Source of the DNA: Pectinophora gossypiella
Lineage: Eukaryota > Arthropoda > Insecta > Lepidoptera > Gelechiidae
Direction of reading: 5' to 3'
Length of the DNA: 64,000 bases
Assembly: GCF_024362695.1 (NCBI RefSeq)
Contig: NC_065421.1
Span: 8,432,598-8,496,597 of the forward strand
Position 1 is the stretch's first letter. Each line of letters opens with the position of its first letter. Below are positions 1-11,320 of this stretch, one piece after another. A model generated the notes under the pieces. It saw only the letters and a list, made by a program, of their open reading frames with translations. It did no database searches and was not told the DNA's origin. The position numbers and the translations under genes are program-made.

Positions 1-297
1 ATTTTTTTACATATATTTTAAAGCTTTTTGTTTTTTGTGAAATACGATTATATTTTATTATTAAGTAAGACCCAACAAGATAACAACGTAAACAAACGCC
101 AAGCGATCGCCCATCCTACTGGGGATATGTCATTATCTATACAATATACGTGAGTAATTAGGCGTAATAGTTTTTTAAACACAATGAATCGCATGTTGTT
201 TTGTTTGAATTACGTCGTGGAATTTGTTGGAGAATCAAGGCTAGAAATGATTGATCTGGTGGTGTTATATCTATGATTATCTACAGGGTTATATTGA

Positions 298-375
298 CTA
301 TTTCAAATCATCATCACCAGCCCATTAACTTGATGAGGCTGGTATTCCGTCTCACAACCCACACGATAAGAAGAA
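298..375 (+). repeat. 3' fragment of tRNA-derived SINE (family G)
   Basis: The segment ends in the words CACAACCCACACGATAAGAA, the same 3' end as the full SINE at 25668-26060. Only about the last 75 bases are present. It starts with a piece of the CAGCCCATTAA family seen at 22430. Confidence 0.6.
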
Positions 376-944
376 GATCCAAGTACTACTGAATATAAAT
401 TTTGGATAAGCCTAGACAGTATAGTGTAAATCTAATTGTACTGATTCATAATCATAATCATTTATTCGTAATAAAAATTGTATTACAGTGATTGCGTTGG
501 AAGAGCGAAGCATTCCCAACACAAGTGTCATCTGACTATTTTTAGGGAAGCCCCTGTAACTTATTTATATAGCTTACAATAGTTGTTACAAAAAAAACGT
601 ATTATAATACCTACATTTATTTATATTTATCCTAAAGCCACCTTCGGCTTTTTTATTGTGTTATTTGGTTCGTAAGTACGTATACGGATTTTCCCTTAGC
701 TATACCAAGAACTGTTTTCTATTCCATTTAAGCACAATTCCTTAACACACACGAATAGATCTAAATATAAATGGATGCTTAATGCATTTCATATTTTCCT
801 GCTCGCTGTTACCGGGTCTAAACGACTGAGATCAATGAACGTATACGTGGGGTAGATCTAAAATGCAATACTAATAAATAATACTAAACGATTGTCTTAT
901 GTAAAGAAGTTTTTAAATAAAGATTATTAAGAACTCGTTTGCGC
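376..944. other. gene-free, AT-rich sequence
   Basis: I see no coding exon, RNA gene or clear repeat. If the ZIP gene at 8 kb continues to the left, this is intron of that gene. Confidence 0.5.
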
Positions 945-1006
945 TATTTGTCCGGCCAAGTAGTTAATACCATCTGAGGCTATACTGCAACAAGGCACGT
1001 CAAAAA
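945..1006 (+). repeat. 3' end of CACGTCA-tailed retroposon (family A)
   Basis: It reads TTTGTCCGGCCAAGTAGTTA and ends GGCACGTCAAAAAAC. The same 3' end with an A-run recurs at 12281, 14735, 16377 and 24727, and in reverse at 5993 and 11321. The copy is 5'-truncated. Confidence 0.65.
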
Positions 1007-1019
1007 ACACCCATCGGAT

Positions 1020-1085
1020 TAATAGATTATTGGGTTGATAAAATCCATGTCACAACCCACACGATAGAAGAAGAAGAAGAATAAT
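1020..1085 (+). repeat. 3' end of SINE family G
   Basis: The segment carries the ACAACCCACACGATAGAAGA tail of the SINE found complete at 25668-26060. Nothing further upstream in the SINE is recognisable. Confidence 0.5.
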
Positions 1086-1465
1086 AGGTTATTGAACCTA
1101 TTTTCTAAAAATAATAGTGTTTTTATTTCAATCGTACACTTATATACGTATAATCTAATCCACCTTATATGAGTAAGGTGCATACAAATATATCAGTAGT
1201 TATTTATGAGTAAAAACCTTGACATTAACGTACAACTTTCAGTGTCACACTAGGTAGGTGAGTGAGGCATGCTATATGAATAAATGTATCATATTGTCAT
1301 TTACACTGACATGTACACGTATTAGCAAGGGAATATGGTATGTAGTTGCATTGGGTATGTATAACCATTATCATAGTACAATTATAACAAACTATCTTCA
1401 TAAAATGATATAGAAAGCGCTTTGCCTGTGCAATATTTAGTAAAGATTCAAAGAGGACACATGTC
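1086..1465. other. gene-free, AT-rich sequence
   Basis: Nothing recognisable apart from scattered GTAAGT- and GTAGGT-like words that occur throughout the window. Confidence 0.4.
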
Positions 1466-1468
1466 AAA

Positions 1469-1588
1469 AAGCAAAATTGCTATTTGACAATTGTTTGCAT
1501 TGCGCACTTATTTTTATATGCGCAATATCAAATTGCAATGTTGCTTTTTCAGATGAATTGCTTCGAAATTACCTTTTTAACCTCCCAG
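1469..1588. repeat. hairpin MITE, family E
   Basis: An imperfect inverted repeat: AAAAGCAAAATTGCTATTTGAC on the left faces TCAAATTGCAATGTTGCTTT on the right, followed by AGATGAATTGCTTCG and TTTTTAACC. Better copies lie at 36717, 58386 and 60427. The core is the palindrome GCAATATTGC. No transposase is present, so it is non-autonomous. Confidence 0.7.
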
Positions 1589-1794
1589 ATGTAAGTATTT
1601 ATTTCAACGGCAAATGGTAACGTCTCTATAGTACGTGTCCTCTAGCAGGGTCAAGTTTTGATTTCGACACCACATTTTCTATTAAGTAGTTCCATTTTAA
1701 GGTCTTGATATAGTTACGTCTTTATATAGTTACAGGGACTGTAACCTGGAACCTGACAGAGGGCAGCAGTAATTGTCGGTACTTACTATTCAGA

Positions 1795-1970
1795 TGCGGA
1801 GGACCTGTCCTCCTACGGCCCTAGGACTCCTGAGTCCTAGTACGGCTTTGAAATACACTACTCTGGGCGCCAACCCACTCGCATCAGACAGAGTACTGCG
1901 GGGCGGAAGGCAAAAGGGCACCACTGCCCTATTTTTCGTGGCCCTTAAATTAGTGATGATGAGCGACTCT
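1795..1970 (+). repeat. dispersed repeat, family K
   Basis: It shares ACTACTCTGGGCGCCA, GACAGAGTACTG and GGGGCGGAAGGCAA with 8925-9110, and the last part with 27290-27395. All three run into a GATGATGA-like tail, as in 3' ends of some non-LTR retrotransposons. The class is not certain. Confidence 0.6.
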
Positions 1971-2060
1971 ATAAATGTTCTTCTGATATTTTAGTTTGCG
2001 CCCATTTCAGATTTTCTCATGCTAGTGGCCTGAAATTACCGTGTGAAAGCCATGAGCTCA

Positions 2061-2174
2061 GCCGCTCAGATGCAGCTTAGCCGCTCAGATGCATCTGTGC
2101 CGCTCAGATGCATCTGGGCCGCTCAGAAGCATCTGCGCCACTCAGATGCATCTGGGCCGCTCAGATGCAGTTTA
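2061..2174 (+). repeat. 19-bp tandem repeat, six copies
   Basis: The unit is close to GCCGCTCAGATGCATCTGG, repeated six times without spacers; copies differ at 1-4 bases. It is far more GC-rich than its surroundings. A plus-strand reading frame crosses it but resembles no protein I know, so I treat it as a minisatellite. Confidence 0.85.
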
Positions 2175-5100
2175 GTTTTCGCCATTATTCCATCTGCGAA
2201 GAACAGGGCTAATAATAAGAAGCCAAGGCAAATGGCAAAATACTCTCACACTCATATGAAACTGCAGCTTTTGTTGACTGAAATACTTATTGCCATTATA
2301 TACGTCTTTGGAACTATTTGTTGTACGAAGATGACTTACTGTTCTCATTGTAGAATGATTCTATGCAGCGCGCGCGCACAAGACGGCGCTCTGTTTCCCT
2401 TCATTGAATTTATAATAAGCTAATTGTTGGTTACATATCCGGCGGAAGGCAGGAAAGTCATGGTGCGTGAACTAGTATGCCCAGTTTACTTTCTTACGTT
2501 ATGAAACTTCGATTTACGTCGGTTTTAAGGGTCAGTGAGACGGTTAGTATTATGCGATTGGCCTCCTGGTGGAGTCTGATTCTGAAATGAAAATTTATAA
2601 GTACTTAGTAATTTTTCTACGAAGATGTAAGAATTCCTCCAATGAATGATTATGAAAAAAAATTCTTCGGTAAACTAAAACAACTTAGGTAATCTTTGAA
2701 CATTGATTAGTCACGATCCGGAAGAATTATGCTCTACATTGAGAACTTGCATATAAGCAGGATTGTCAGTGTTGTTATAACTCATTTCATCACAATATAT
2801 CGCCGATCTGACAGAGAGAGACAAAAAACGCGCAATAGGCTTCCACTTACACGTACAAAACCCTAAAACCGGGGTGTAAAACTAAAAAAAAACAACTAAA
2901 CAAGGCCACTTGACCACTTCAAGCGTGGTCACTGGTCAGGTCGTCGGCAGTTTCCGCCGCGGCTCGGCCGAGCTGCGCAGACGCACGCGACTGGCACACA
3001 TTCGCCGGCCGGCGCAAGAGTTGCGCAATTATTAGATAATGACCACTGGCCTCAGACCACGCGGCCGCTCACAATCACAAATGCTCTCCGAAACCCGGTG
3101 AACCTTGAGTCTATGGGATTGTAATATGATTTTGATCGAGTGTTTTATGACAGTAGAAATGTCTTGTGGAACGAATTATATGCATAATAATTATAATATG
3201 CAATTCTAATCTAAAAATAAAAAAAACAATTTAAACGTTAATTATGGTCACACCAGTGCTTACGGTCGCTTATTTTTCGAACATAACACCTAGAAGTCGG
3301 TTACAGTGTTTAGATAAGTGTAAAATAGTTTTCGACGTAACGGAATATTTTTCCTGATTAATCGAACCCACACTCTATTTTAAGCCAATATGATTCTAAT
3401 GCCATTTTCCTTCTGTAAAATCTTCACAGGTTTGCTAGCACTAAGTAGGTCACAAGTAGGTACTTATTTTATTTTATGTTTTTTCCTATTCCTAGTTTTT
3501 TGTTTTTAAGACCGTTGCCGCTTGGGACATTGTAAGTTTTTTTTTCTCTGTCGCTATGTAAGAAACGTGAGAAATAATTGGATATAAAGGTGCCATTGAA
3601 TTAATGTAAACTGCACAATAATAAATAAGTAAGTATGTAAATTGCAACCAAAACAATTTACATCCGTAAATTGAAGTTTAAGTATTTGTCTAAAACAGGT
3701 TAAAAAGATAAAAAAATACTTGAATTTAACTTTAATTGTTCCGGTTACCTACCTACAAAAAAAGCGATTATGCGTAAACCAGCTGATAGTTGATGAACAC
3801 GTGAGAATGGTATTAATTATCATAATTTGATAATAAAGTAACCTTAAATTGCTTGACGTAGTTTTGTATTTATCCTGGTCGATGGTATACGTAGCAGACC
3901 TCCATAAATGTCATTTTTGAAGACGGCGAACTAGACTTGCGAACTAGACGGTAAAAAGCAATCCTGCTGTAACCCACAAAATGCAAAATGTTCACCAGAA
4001 CCCAAAAACTTTTAAAAACATTGAAAAAAAATCGTGCTGATTTTAATGCTATTTAGAAAAGCAAATAATCAGTAGTCTTTTTGGAAAAATAAGCAAAATT
4101 CCAATGCTGTACAGAAACTAGAGGTCGTAGAGCCATGGGAATATGACCAATAGATTTTGAATCAAAAATAAAAATAACGGCCAGGGTGTGGTTTACAGCA
4201 GGATTGCTTTTTTTAAGTCCACTTACAGACCAACGACGAAATGGTGTCGGCGACGTCGTCGACATAGGGCGATGACATTATTCAAAACACTCTGGAGATA
4301 GTGATGGAAGAATGAGTTTTAAAATTCTGAAGATGACAATCCATTGAGTGTTGCAACTGAGTAAGTAAGACGAAGTACGTAATAAAAATCTCAATGTAAT
4401 TTTAGTCACATTGCATTCTAAGAAATAACCTTTTCGATTCTCCAGCTTAATAAGGGTGCTTTTCCCACGTAAAAAACTGTAGAAAAGTGTATTGTTGTTG
4501 TTATATTTCAAGGAAAAGTGTATTTTATCCACTAAAGAGACAAAGTAGCTATTACAGTTTTGATTTGGCGAAAAGCCCTATGAATCCCGAGGCTAAAACG
4601 AGGATGGACAGAGAGCCCTTTGCGGAGGGTTTTCAGTAAGTACTTTTCCTCGACTAAGCATACTGCTGCTTGAGAAGCTGCCGTAGGTTGTAGGATATAC
4701 TTCAGACGTTCAGCAAAAAATATGAATTTAAAAAATTACGCTTCTGAGTAAAAAATTACTTTATCATCTACTGAATAAAGTTATTTTTTTATGCACCGAC
4801 TTTTTTGACACGACGATGTGCCTTGGATCATACCAAGGCAGTCAAAAATACCGCGATAATCGAAGTCCAAGCAGACTAAGTCGCGTTTTTTTTAAGTTTT
4901 GTTTTTAAAAATTGAACTATGTCCTCATATCTAAGTAGGTACATTATACAAAGCTAGATGATGCAGTGATTTCGTCATTGTTACTTATTGCATGAAAGAG
5001 AACAGTTCTATTTGACCTCCAATTTATTTTATTTACTCATTGTTCTATTCTATGTGTTGAGAAATAATGAATACTTACATAAGAAAGTATGATAATGTTA

Positions 5101-5329
5101 CAATTATTGGGAAACGAAACATAGCCATCGTTACAATAAGTAATAACTTTTGTTGCACACCTACCTATAGATCGGGCTCAATATTATTTGATAAAGCTTC
5201 TACTTAAAAGTTTTATTAAAATTTATGTTCATTTTCTTCTTCAATTTTAAATTTTTAGTGTAAGAATAAGTAGGTACCTATTTATCTGTTTTATATGAGA
5301 TTAATTAATTACAAAAAAAAAAGAATAAC
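2175..5329. other. gene-free sequence with a GC-rich patch
   Basis: No exon recognised. A GC-rich patch at about 2935-3075 contains CCGCCGCGGCTCGGCCGAGC and CGCCGGCCGGCGC; it could be an unrecognised promoter or old insertion. The rest is AT-rich. An inverted pair (3953-3975 and 4192-4216) is listed separately. Confidence 0.4.
3953..4217. repeat. inverted-repeat element, unclassified
   Basis: AAAAAGCAATCCTGCTGTAA on the left is matched by TTACAGCAGGATTGCTTTTT on the right. The inner part gives an open minus-strand reading that I do not recognise. It may be a degraded DNA transposon. Confidence 0.4.
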
Positions 5330-5465
5330 AAGGAAAAACATCGTGAGGGAACACATATACCCGAAAATTGCATTTTCGGAGGTTGGAAGCTATAACAGGC
5401 ACTCGCTTCTGTAAAAAACCGGATCTGTTAAATCTTCAGGTTAGGTAAGCGGACCCTGTGAGATT
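5330..5465 (-). repeat. fragment of dispersed repeat, family M
   Basis: The words ACATCGTGAGGGAACAC and CATTTTCGGAGG match 20985-21120, and the part ending in GTAAGCGGACCCTGTGAG is the reverse of 15178-15240. It belongs to the common lepidopteran family with the ACATCGTGAGGAAACCC signature. Confidence 0.55.
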
Positions 5466-5992
5466 AATTACTAGTCTATAAACGTTGCACTGAATTAAAT
5501 TAAAGAAATGGTTAGTCGAGCAGTCGTTCTATAGTTACAGCTAATTCATTCAATTGTAAATTTGTAGTGTTAATAATTTTACTTAGTACTATTGTACGGT
5601 ATACTTAATATTTTTTTCTTATTGACCTCTATCTGAATGACGTGTAATGTACATTATCAATAAAAATAAGAATATATATGAATTAAAAAAAATAAAAATG
5701 TATTTAATTACCTTTTTCAAGCATTCAAATTAGTTCCTGATTAAAAGTAGGTAAGGTAACAGTCCTGACATGCCAGCAAAGTGACTTGATTTCATTAATA
5801 CTGAAGGTATCGATATCAAGGCAAACCAGTTTGACCTAGGATACTATTACATTCTTGATTTCATTGTTTTACTAAGTATCTAACCCTATTTTGTTTACCT
5901 ACTCATAGTCCATTAATCGTGGCTGAGATTACTGAACAAAAAATTAATGTAAGTAGTATTTTCAACTTTAAAGACATGTGATTAATGGTCCA

Positions 5993-6220
5993 TTTTTTTG
6001 ACGTGACTTATTGTAGATTTGTCGCAGATGGCATTAACTACTTGGCCGGACAAATGGAGAGCGCTGAAAGCTCTCACCCGGTACAACATTTAAGGCAACA
6101 GGCCTGAGGGTGCACAGTTGGGCACGAACCTCGGCTCAGGGCGTCGTCTGAGAGGAAAAATATTTGAAAGATTAATCGACCCTAGTGGGTCGATAGCGAT
6201 AAGCGTTGATTGAGGGGTTA
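5993..6220 (-). repeat. retroposon family A, longer copy
   Basis: Read on the minus strand, it ends GGCATTAACTA-like core, then CTACAATAAGTCACGTCAAAAAAA. The body holds GAGAGCTTTCAGCGCTC and the AACTGTGCACCCTCAGGCC block, as in 14735-15092. The poly-A-like end gives the orientation. Confidence 0.7.
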
Positions 6221-6300
6221 ATGATCCATGAAATCCATGATACTTATGTGAAAAGATACAAATGTAAGTAATACATTAAACAACCTATATCTTCCTTAAG

Positions 6301-6436
6301 TACAAATAAAAAATAAACCAGGAATGAACGTGGGTTTAAGTACTTGACAGCTAAGCAAAGTTCAGTCGAATTGTATGATAATTGGATTCAATTTTGCTTA
6401 AACCCACGTTCATCCCTGGTTTATTTTTTATTTGTA
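6301..6436. repeat. long inverted repeat (MITE-like)
   Basis: A 39-bp arm at 6301-6339 starts with TACAAATAAAAAATAAACCA and is matched almost perfectly in reverse at 6398-6436. The 58-bp loop is unique. This is probably a small foldback element; no target duplication is clear. Confidence 0.8.
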
Positions 6437-6715
6437 AGGTGGTATATGTATACCTCCCACTCCCACTGCTAAGCCCAGGCTCCCCTCTCCCCTCAGGGCC
6501 TCAGTCAACCGGAGGGAATCACTATTTGTGGTACAAAAATACATTGATATCTATTTTTTAGAACCTCCATGAGTTGTGTTATATTATTCCTTTCGTAACA
6601 AGTAGATATGTTAACTGATAAGGAAACATACATTCACGATATGTTGAGAGGACACAATCATTCAAATAACGACTAAGAAAAAAATATAATGGTGGGTAGG
6701 TAGTTATTTATTAAC

Positions 6716-6840
6716 ATAAACATAAAGAAGTAGCCTATATACGTCCCACTACTGGGCACAGGCCTGCCCTCAATCACACGGGAGGCGGTATGGAGCATAC
6801 TCCATCACGCTGCTCCACTGCGGGTTGGTGGAGGTTGTAA
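6716..6840 (+). repeat. dispersed repeat, family H
   Basis: It contains ATACGTCCCACTACTGGGCA and GGAGCATACTCCATCACG, shared with 19370-19520 (reverse), 28975-29035 (reverse) and 53540-53605. The family is common in Lepidoptera and probably SINE-like. Confidence 0.65.
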
Positions 6841-8021
6841 TAAAATTAATTAAGTAACTGGTAAACAATATCAAGAACTTACTAGGTAATTAAATATTGT
6901 TGGCACCTTACGCGCTATAAACTTATTTGTTTTTCATTTATAAATAACTAACCTAACTAACCTAGTAAGTACATTGTTACTGACAAATTATGGATGTATA
7001 CGAGTATTGTCCGAAATAAATAATTTTGAATTGAATTGATGCGTTTAAAATGTACCTATACATATATTTTTTAAAACGCATCAATTCAATTCAAGATCAT
7101 GTATTTTAGACCGTTTCCTATATAAAATAAAATGAAATATTATAGGTGCGGGTATCAAACCTGAGTCATTTACAATAATTATTTGTTTACTTCGAAAATT
7201 CCTTCTGTAATCAGCAGTTATCTTATTTTGTTTGTCTAACTCTAATCGAATTTAAACGTAACCTTGAGTTAATAATTCTGTAATTCATTATGAATGTTGA
7301 CCGCCTTCAGTTTAAGAAACGCATACAAAATGTGCGCACGAAATGACTTCTATTTGCGTGATTGGCATCACGCGATTTTCGATTCTTTTGTTATTTCATC
7401 TAGAGTAGATAAAGGTTCATTGTTGTTTGAAGTGCTGAATTAAAATCAAGGACGAAGTGTCCTTTGTTGGTTGATGATGAATAAAAATAAAAAGACAATG
7501 CCCTTTTTTTGCAATTAGCATTACAATTAATGGAATCCACGCGATGTTTTCAAATGGAACTGTTGCGTTTAGAAAGATCTACTTATTAGCATTTGAATGA
7601 CAGAGTAATGTAACGAATCTTAACAGAAAACATTGGTTAATATCTGCTGTGTAAATCAATACTAAGAACCTACTTTCTATTGTTTTAAGTGAAGCGAGTG
7701 AGTTTTAGTAAACTACCTAGATTACAAATATATTTTTTCCGAAAAGTTTTCGAAAATTAAAAAATGTATAGTTGTCACCGTTACCATGACATTTTGTAAA
7801 AAGTTTTTTATTTTATACGGTTAGGTTGGTATTTTAATAGGAAAAAAAATACCTAATGAAAAGAGAGGTTTTCCTGAAACTCTACAAAAATCGTAGTCTC
7901 CCACAAGAAATCGCGAGTCGCGGCATGTTCGTATCCGTAAAATTAGCATTGATTTTTTACACAAAAATATATTAAAGAAACTAATTAAGTATCTAGGTAC
8001 TTAGGTATAAAATAGAGTAAT
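6841..8021. other. probable first intron of the ZIP gene
   Basis: The ZIP donor site lies just to the right on the minus strand. No further ZIP exon is recognisable here. A short inverted repeat is present (7025-7050 and 7069-7094; core TTGAATTGAATTGATGCG). Otherwise AT-rich and unrecognised. Confidence 0.5.
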
Positions 8022-8027
8022 ACTCAC

Positions 8028-8307
8028 ATTGCAGATACTCCACATTTTCCTGGACCTCGGGCATAAGATGCATGAAGGTGGTCGAAAGCAGGACTCCGCC
8101 GCCGAAGGACAATAATGTCATAACGACTCGGTTCCTAGACTTCAAGTCGCCCGCGTCGTCAGGGGTGATCCAGCTGAACTTCTTCGCGAGCAGCATGGGA
8201 ACCAGCCCGCAGAGCATGGAGGCACAAAATAGCACCGCCATGGACACCCCTTTGGCGACCAAAACGCCATCGGTATCATCTTCACTGTGTCTGATTTCTA
8301 CGTTCAT
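8028..8307 (-). CDS. ZIP (SLC39, ZIP1/3-like) zinc transporter, first coding exon
   Basis: This is the N-terminal exon of a ZIP-family metal transporter, which moves zinc into the cytosol. It encodes 93 codons plus one base, from the ATG at 8307, and ends at a GTGAGT donor (8027-8022). Residues about 18-42 form a first membrane helix (GVSMAVLFCASMLCGLVPML). The helix at about 63-85 carries the signature SFGGGVLLSTTFMHLMPEV, typical of the ZIP1/2/3 subfamily, with a histidine and the LMPEV motif at its end. The remaining helices, including the metal-binding helices IV and V, must be in exons left of position 1, because none is visible in the first 8 kb. The start is supported by a TATA box 170-177 bp upstream and an open path without an intron. 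The family call is firm; which insect ZIP paralogue it is cannot be told from one exon. Confidence 0.85.
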
Positions 8308-8453
8308 CTTGGAAAGCTTTCCTTACTTTCAAGTTTGAAAATTAAATCTGGATCGTATACCAGTCTGATCAAGAAGAGACTAAGGTAAAACAATTATGTT
8401 TTTTAAAGAGTAGTTTAATTCAGTGATCTTTCCTACTTGACCGGTCAAGCAGT
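8308..8453 (-). other. probable 5' untranslated leader of the ZIP gene
   Basis: From an expected start about 30 bases after the TATA box down to the ATG the sequence has no in-frame need for an intron. A possible acceptor-like TTTCCAAG directly before the ATG leaves open that the leader is spliced. Confidence 0.45.
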
Positions 8454-8620
8454 GCGGTGCGCGGAAGAAGCGTGTGCTTTTATACCGGCGCGGTATCTGT
8501 GACACGTGCACGAACGCCGAGAGCGGCGTTGGGACTACGCGCCGGCGCAGTGCGCGGCCACGCTCCGTAGTCCACTCCCGCGCAACCAGCGCTGCTGCAA
8601 GAGCAAGAAAGGAAGAAAGT
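8454..8620 (-). promoter_or_regulatory. ZIP gene promoter with TATA box and E-box
   Basis: On the minus strand a clear TATAAAAG lies at 8484-8477, in a GC-rich block (8454-8620) that stands out from the AT-rich surroundings. Upstream of it is a perfect E-box CACGTG at 8503-8508. The expected start is near 8455-8450. Promoter use is inferred from position and motifs only. Confidence 0.65.
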
Positions 8621-8924
8621 GACATGTATAATGTATTAAGTACTTCTAATCTTACTAAGTACTCTTCCTTGTGTACAGATTTGTGCAAGCGAGGGAGAAC
8701 ATATCAAAATGCCCTCTAGAGTGATTCAGCACCCTATTTAAGTAGGTGCTTACTTATTGTAAAGAAACAGGTTACCTAGATATTTCAGGATTAATTCGGT
8801 TTTAAAAATTTTCCTTAATTTCTAAATAAGTGTAACCACACTTATCTGTCCCAATTGTTAATTTTGATGAGTGCAATAGAGTTTTCTATGTTTTCATCGG
8901 TACTTACTTTTTTATATTTTGACA

Positions 8925-9110
8925 TATCTATCCTAGAATCCAAGTATGGCTTTGTAATATACTACTCTGGGCGCCATTCCACTTGCGTCAGACAGAGTAC
9001 TGAGGGGCGGAAGGCAAGAGGGAAACCACTGCTCTATTTTTCCCTAAAAAAGTAGCATGGAAATGCTGCACCGACAAGAGCGTGGCTCTTAAATTGATGA
9101 TGACGACGTA
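8925..9110 (+). repeat. dispersed repeat, family K
   Basis: The best copy of the family at 1795 and 27290. It carries ACTACTCTGGGCGCCATTCC, GGGGCGGAAGGCAAGAGG and GCTGCACCGACAAGAGCGTG, and ends in TTGATGATGACGACG, which looks like the tail of a non-LTR retroposon. Confidence 0.65.
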
Positions 9111-9383
9111 GACCGATATCGCCCGATGTCTTCTCGGACACAAGTCGTTCAACAAATTACGCCAATTGCAGACGAGGCTTTAGTGAACGTTTAACAGCAT
9201 CCCTGAAACTGAAGAAAATAGGTAATTAGTAACAATGTTGGCTGCTTATGTTCAAAACAATGAAACCAACGTAATTAGCACAGTACCATAGAATAAGGAA
9301 TAATACTACGAATAGAACGGCAACTCTCTGCTCTCCGCCAGCGGCTGAGCTCGGTATTAGTTTACTCTTTAAATCGTATGGGC

Positions 9384-9460
9384 GTCAGACGTCACACACA
9401 CAGTTACGGTCAGACGTCACACACACAGTTACGCGAGGTTACTCGTGTACGATGACGTCA
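9384..9460 (+). promoter_or_regulatory. duplicated CRE-half-site cluster
   Basis: A 25-bp unit starting GTCAGACGTCACACACACAG occurs twice in tandem (9384-9408, 9409-9433). Twenty bases later is a perfect CRE palindrome, TGACGTCA, at 9453-9460. The cluster is about 1 kb upstream of the ZIP start. A regulatory role is a guess from the motifs. Confidence 0.35.
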
Positions 9461-9884
9461 ATGTGTAGTGTATGTATAAAATGAGGTTTTTGTATGAAGT
9501 GTCCGGGCTGTACGAAGCGTGTTAATACTCAAGTGATTCTATGACAATCTTAGAAAAATGTAACATTATTTATAAAATGTGGAGAAAACCCCGATTAGGT
9601 ATTAAGTATTTAACACATGCCTAAGTAATTACTAAGCACGAATCTGATGTTCATAACTTACACAACTTGAAGTATTTATAGTCTAACAAGCATTGTTTTA
9701 ATTTTATTCTAATGTATTTGCGGAATATTTATTATACTTAAAGTATTTATGTGGGAGAAGACAAAAGGATGCATGTATGTACCTGTTTGTACCTACCCTG
9801 GTGTACCTACAGTCTTAAGTTGCCCAGATATATATATATATATGCGCAATGCTATGCGACGGCGACTCCTAAATGTCATCATCA
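9461..9884. other. gene-free sequence
   Basis: AT-rich; a short (TA)n run near 9828-9843. Nothing else recognised. Confidence 0.4.
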
Positions 9885-9968
9885 TGTGCGCTATGCAAAC
9901 AATGCCAAATAGCAATATTGCTTTTCTAGATGAATTGCTTCGATGAGGCCTTTTTAAGCCTCCCCCAA
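9885..9968. repeat. half copy of MITE family E
   Basis: The right half only: AATAGCAATATTGCTTTTCT, AGATGAATTGCTTCG, then GCCTTTTTAAGCCTCCC. The left arm is missing or decayed. Confidence 0.6.
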
Positions 9969-10036
9969 CTGTTCCCATACACGATGCTATCAGTCAGAGT
10001 GACTGTTATAGAGATATAACTTCCTGTACCTAAAGG

Positions 10037-10155
10037 TTGCCTGGAAGAAATTGCTGCATGAGCAATAAGGCCGCCTGTTGTGCTTTTCTTTATAAGTTGT
10101 CCTTATCTCTGTATTTTGTGTCCATTGTGCTCAATAAAGTATTTTATCTATCTAT
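10037..10155 (+). repeat. 3' end of a non-LTR retrotransposon (family L)
   Basis: It reads GGAAGAAATTGCTGCATGAG, AATAAGGCCGCCTGTTGTGC and ends CTCAATAAAGTATTTTATC followed by a short TATC repeat. This is the usual 3' end of lepidopteran LINEs: a polyadenylation signal with a microsatellite tail. Relatives are at 15455, 27935 and 33865, and in reverse at 20055 and 30085. Confidence 0.7.
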
Positions 10156-11034
10156 AACGACTTGCGACTCTGTCTAGCCGTATAGGGTTTATGATACGTA
10201 GGTACGTAATGTACCTATCATACTTCTTATCTGAAGTATATTTGTAGCCAAGTCGATCACGATTATCTATTAGGTAATTATAATCTTGGATTTAATAGGT
10301 ACAATTATCATTTGGATAATTAAAATCGTGCACTACCGTTTTAGTACCTCCGACCTTTGATATTATTTTTTACAGTTAAAGGTTTTTTGAACGATTTTTA
10401 AGGGCAAAATACTTACAACTATTTCTGAATAAATAAATATCTCAAACATGTATGAAACGAGTAAATAAATAAAACTCTAAATATTTCTATAACATGATCA
10501 CGAGCTTACCTACTCTACATCCAATTAATTACGTACAAAAATCAAAACAAGTAAGTATAAGTACATTATAATAATAAAATACAGCGATATGTATATATGT
10601 TTTTTGTGGCATGGAATTTATTACAGGCCGAAATCTACAAAAAAATATCTGAATTGCCATTTAATTTCGACGATTATTATTTTATTTTTTTAATTAAATG
10701 GCGTTTATTTATTTTTCATACGCTGTGGCCAGTATTCGCCGAATAAAAATCAATAAAAACTATTTAGAAAATACTCAGTGGTGCTGCTGTAAAGAGAAAA
10801 TAGGGGTTTGCATAAAATCTTTTTTGTCTCGTAGAAACCGTAAATAAATATCGGGTGAAATCTAACCTTGATTTTATACGGAAATGGGACTTAATGCAAT
10901 CAAAATTAGATTCGGTATAATTTTTATTTGTTAAAAAAAATTGACCTTGCTTCCGTAACTATTTTGGCATAAGTATTTATTTACTGTTTTTTTCAGGTAA
11001 GTAAATACTTATCTTACATAAATTAAAATCAATA
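10156..11034. other. gene-free, AT-rich sequence
   Basis: No exon, RNA gene or recognisable repeat. Confidence 0.4.
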
Positions 11035-11172
11035 AGGGACTTTCCAGGCTATGTTCTCCAAAAATAACATAGATGTCGAGCTTTAGCGTGTTAATTACCT
11101 ATTTTCTCATTACTCATTCCTTATTCTATGACTCTGGTATTCCACCACACAACCCACGCGATAAGAAGAAGA
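11035..11172 (+). repeat. left end of the THAP-type TIR element, followed by a SINE tail
   Basis: AGGGACTTTCCAGGCTATGT at 11035 is the terminal inverted repeat of the element at 62901-63478, and GTGTTAATTACCTATTTTCTC also matches that element. At about 11132 it changes to the 3' tail of SINE family G (CACAACCCACGCGATAAG). Confidence 0.6.
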
Positions 11173-11320
11173 AGACGGATAAATTGAACGGTAATGTAAT
11201 ATATTTATTTAAGTATTTAAGTACAATTTCAGGATAAGCAGCTGCAAAAAGTTATCGTGTATTAAGGCTTAGTTAGCGTAATGTGACAATACATGTGTCG
11301 TAACTGTAATGTTCACTCCT
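11173..11320. other. gene-free spacer
   Basis: AT-rich; nothing recognised. Confidence 0.3.

Noticed and set aside
2043..2423. 126-codon frame over the 19-bp repeat
   Set aside because: The repeat part is minisatellite and the rest resembles no protein; no promoter or splice context.
4053..4265. Minus-strand N-terminal exon ending at a GTAAGT donor (4223-4218)
   Set aside because: The short peptide MSTTSPTPFRRW is followed by a plausible donor, but nothing upstream or downstream supports a gene, and it lies next to an inverted repeat.
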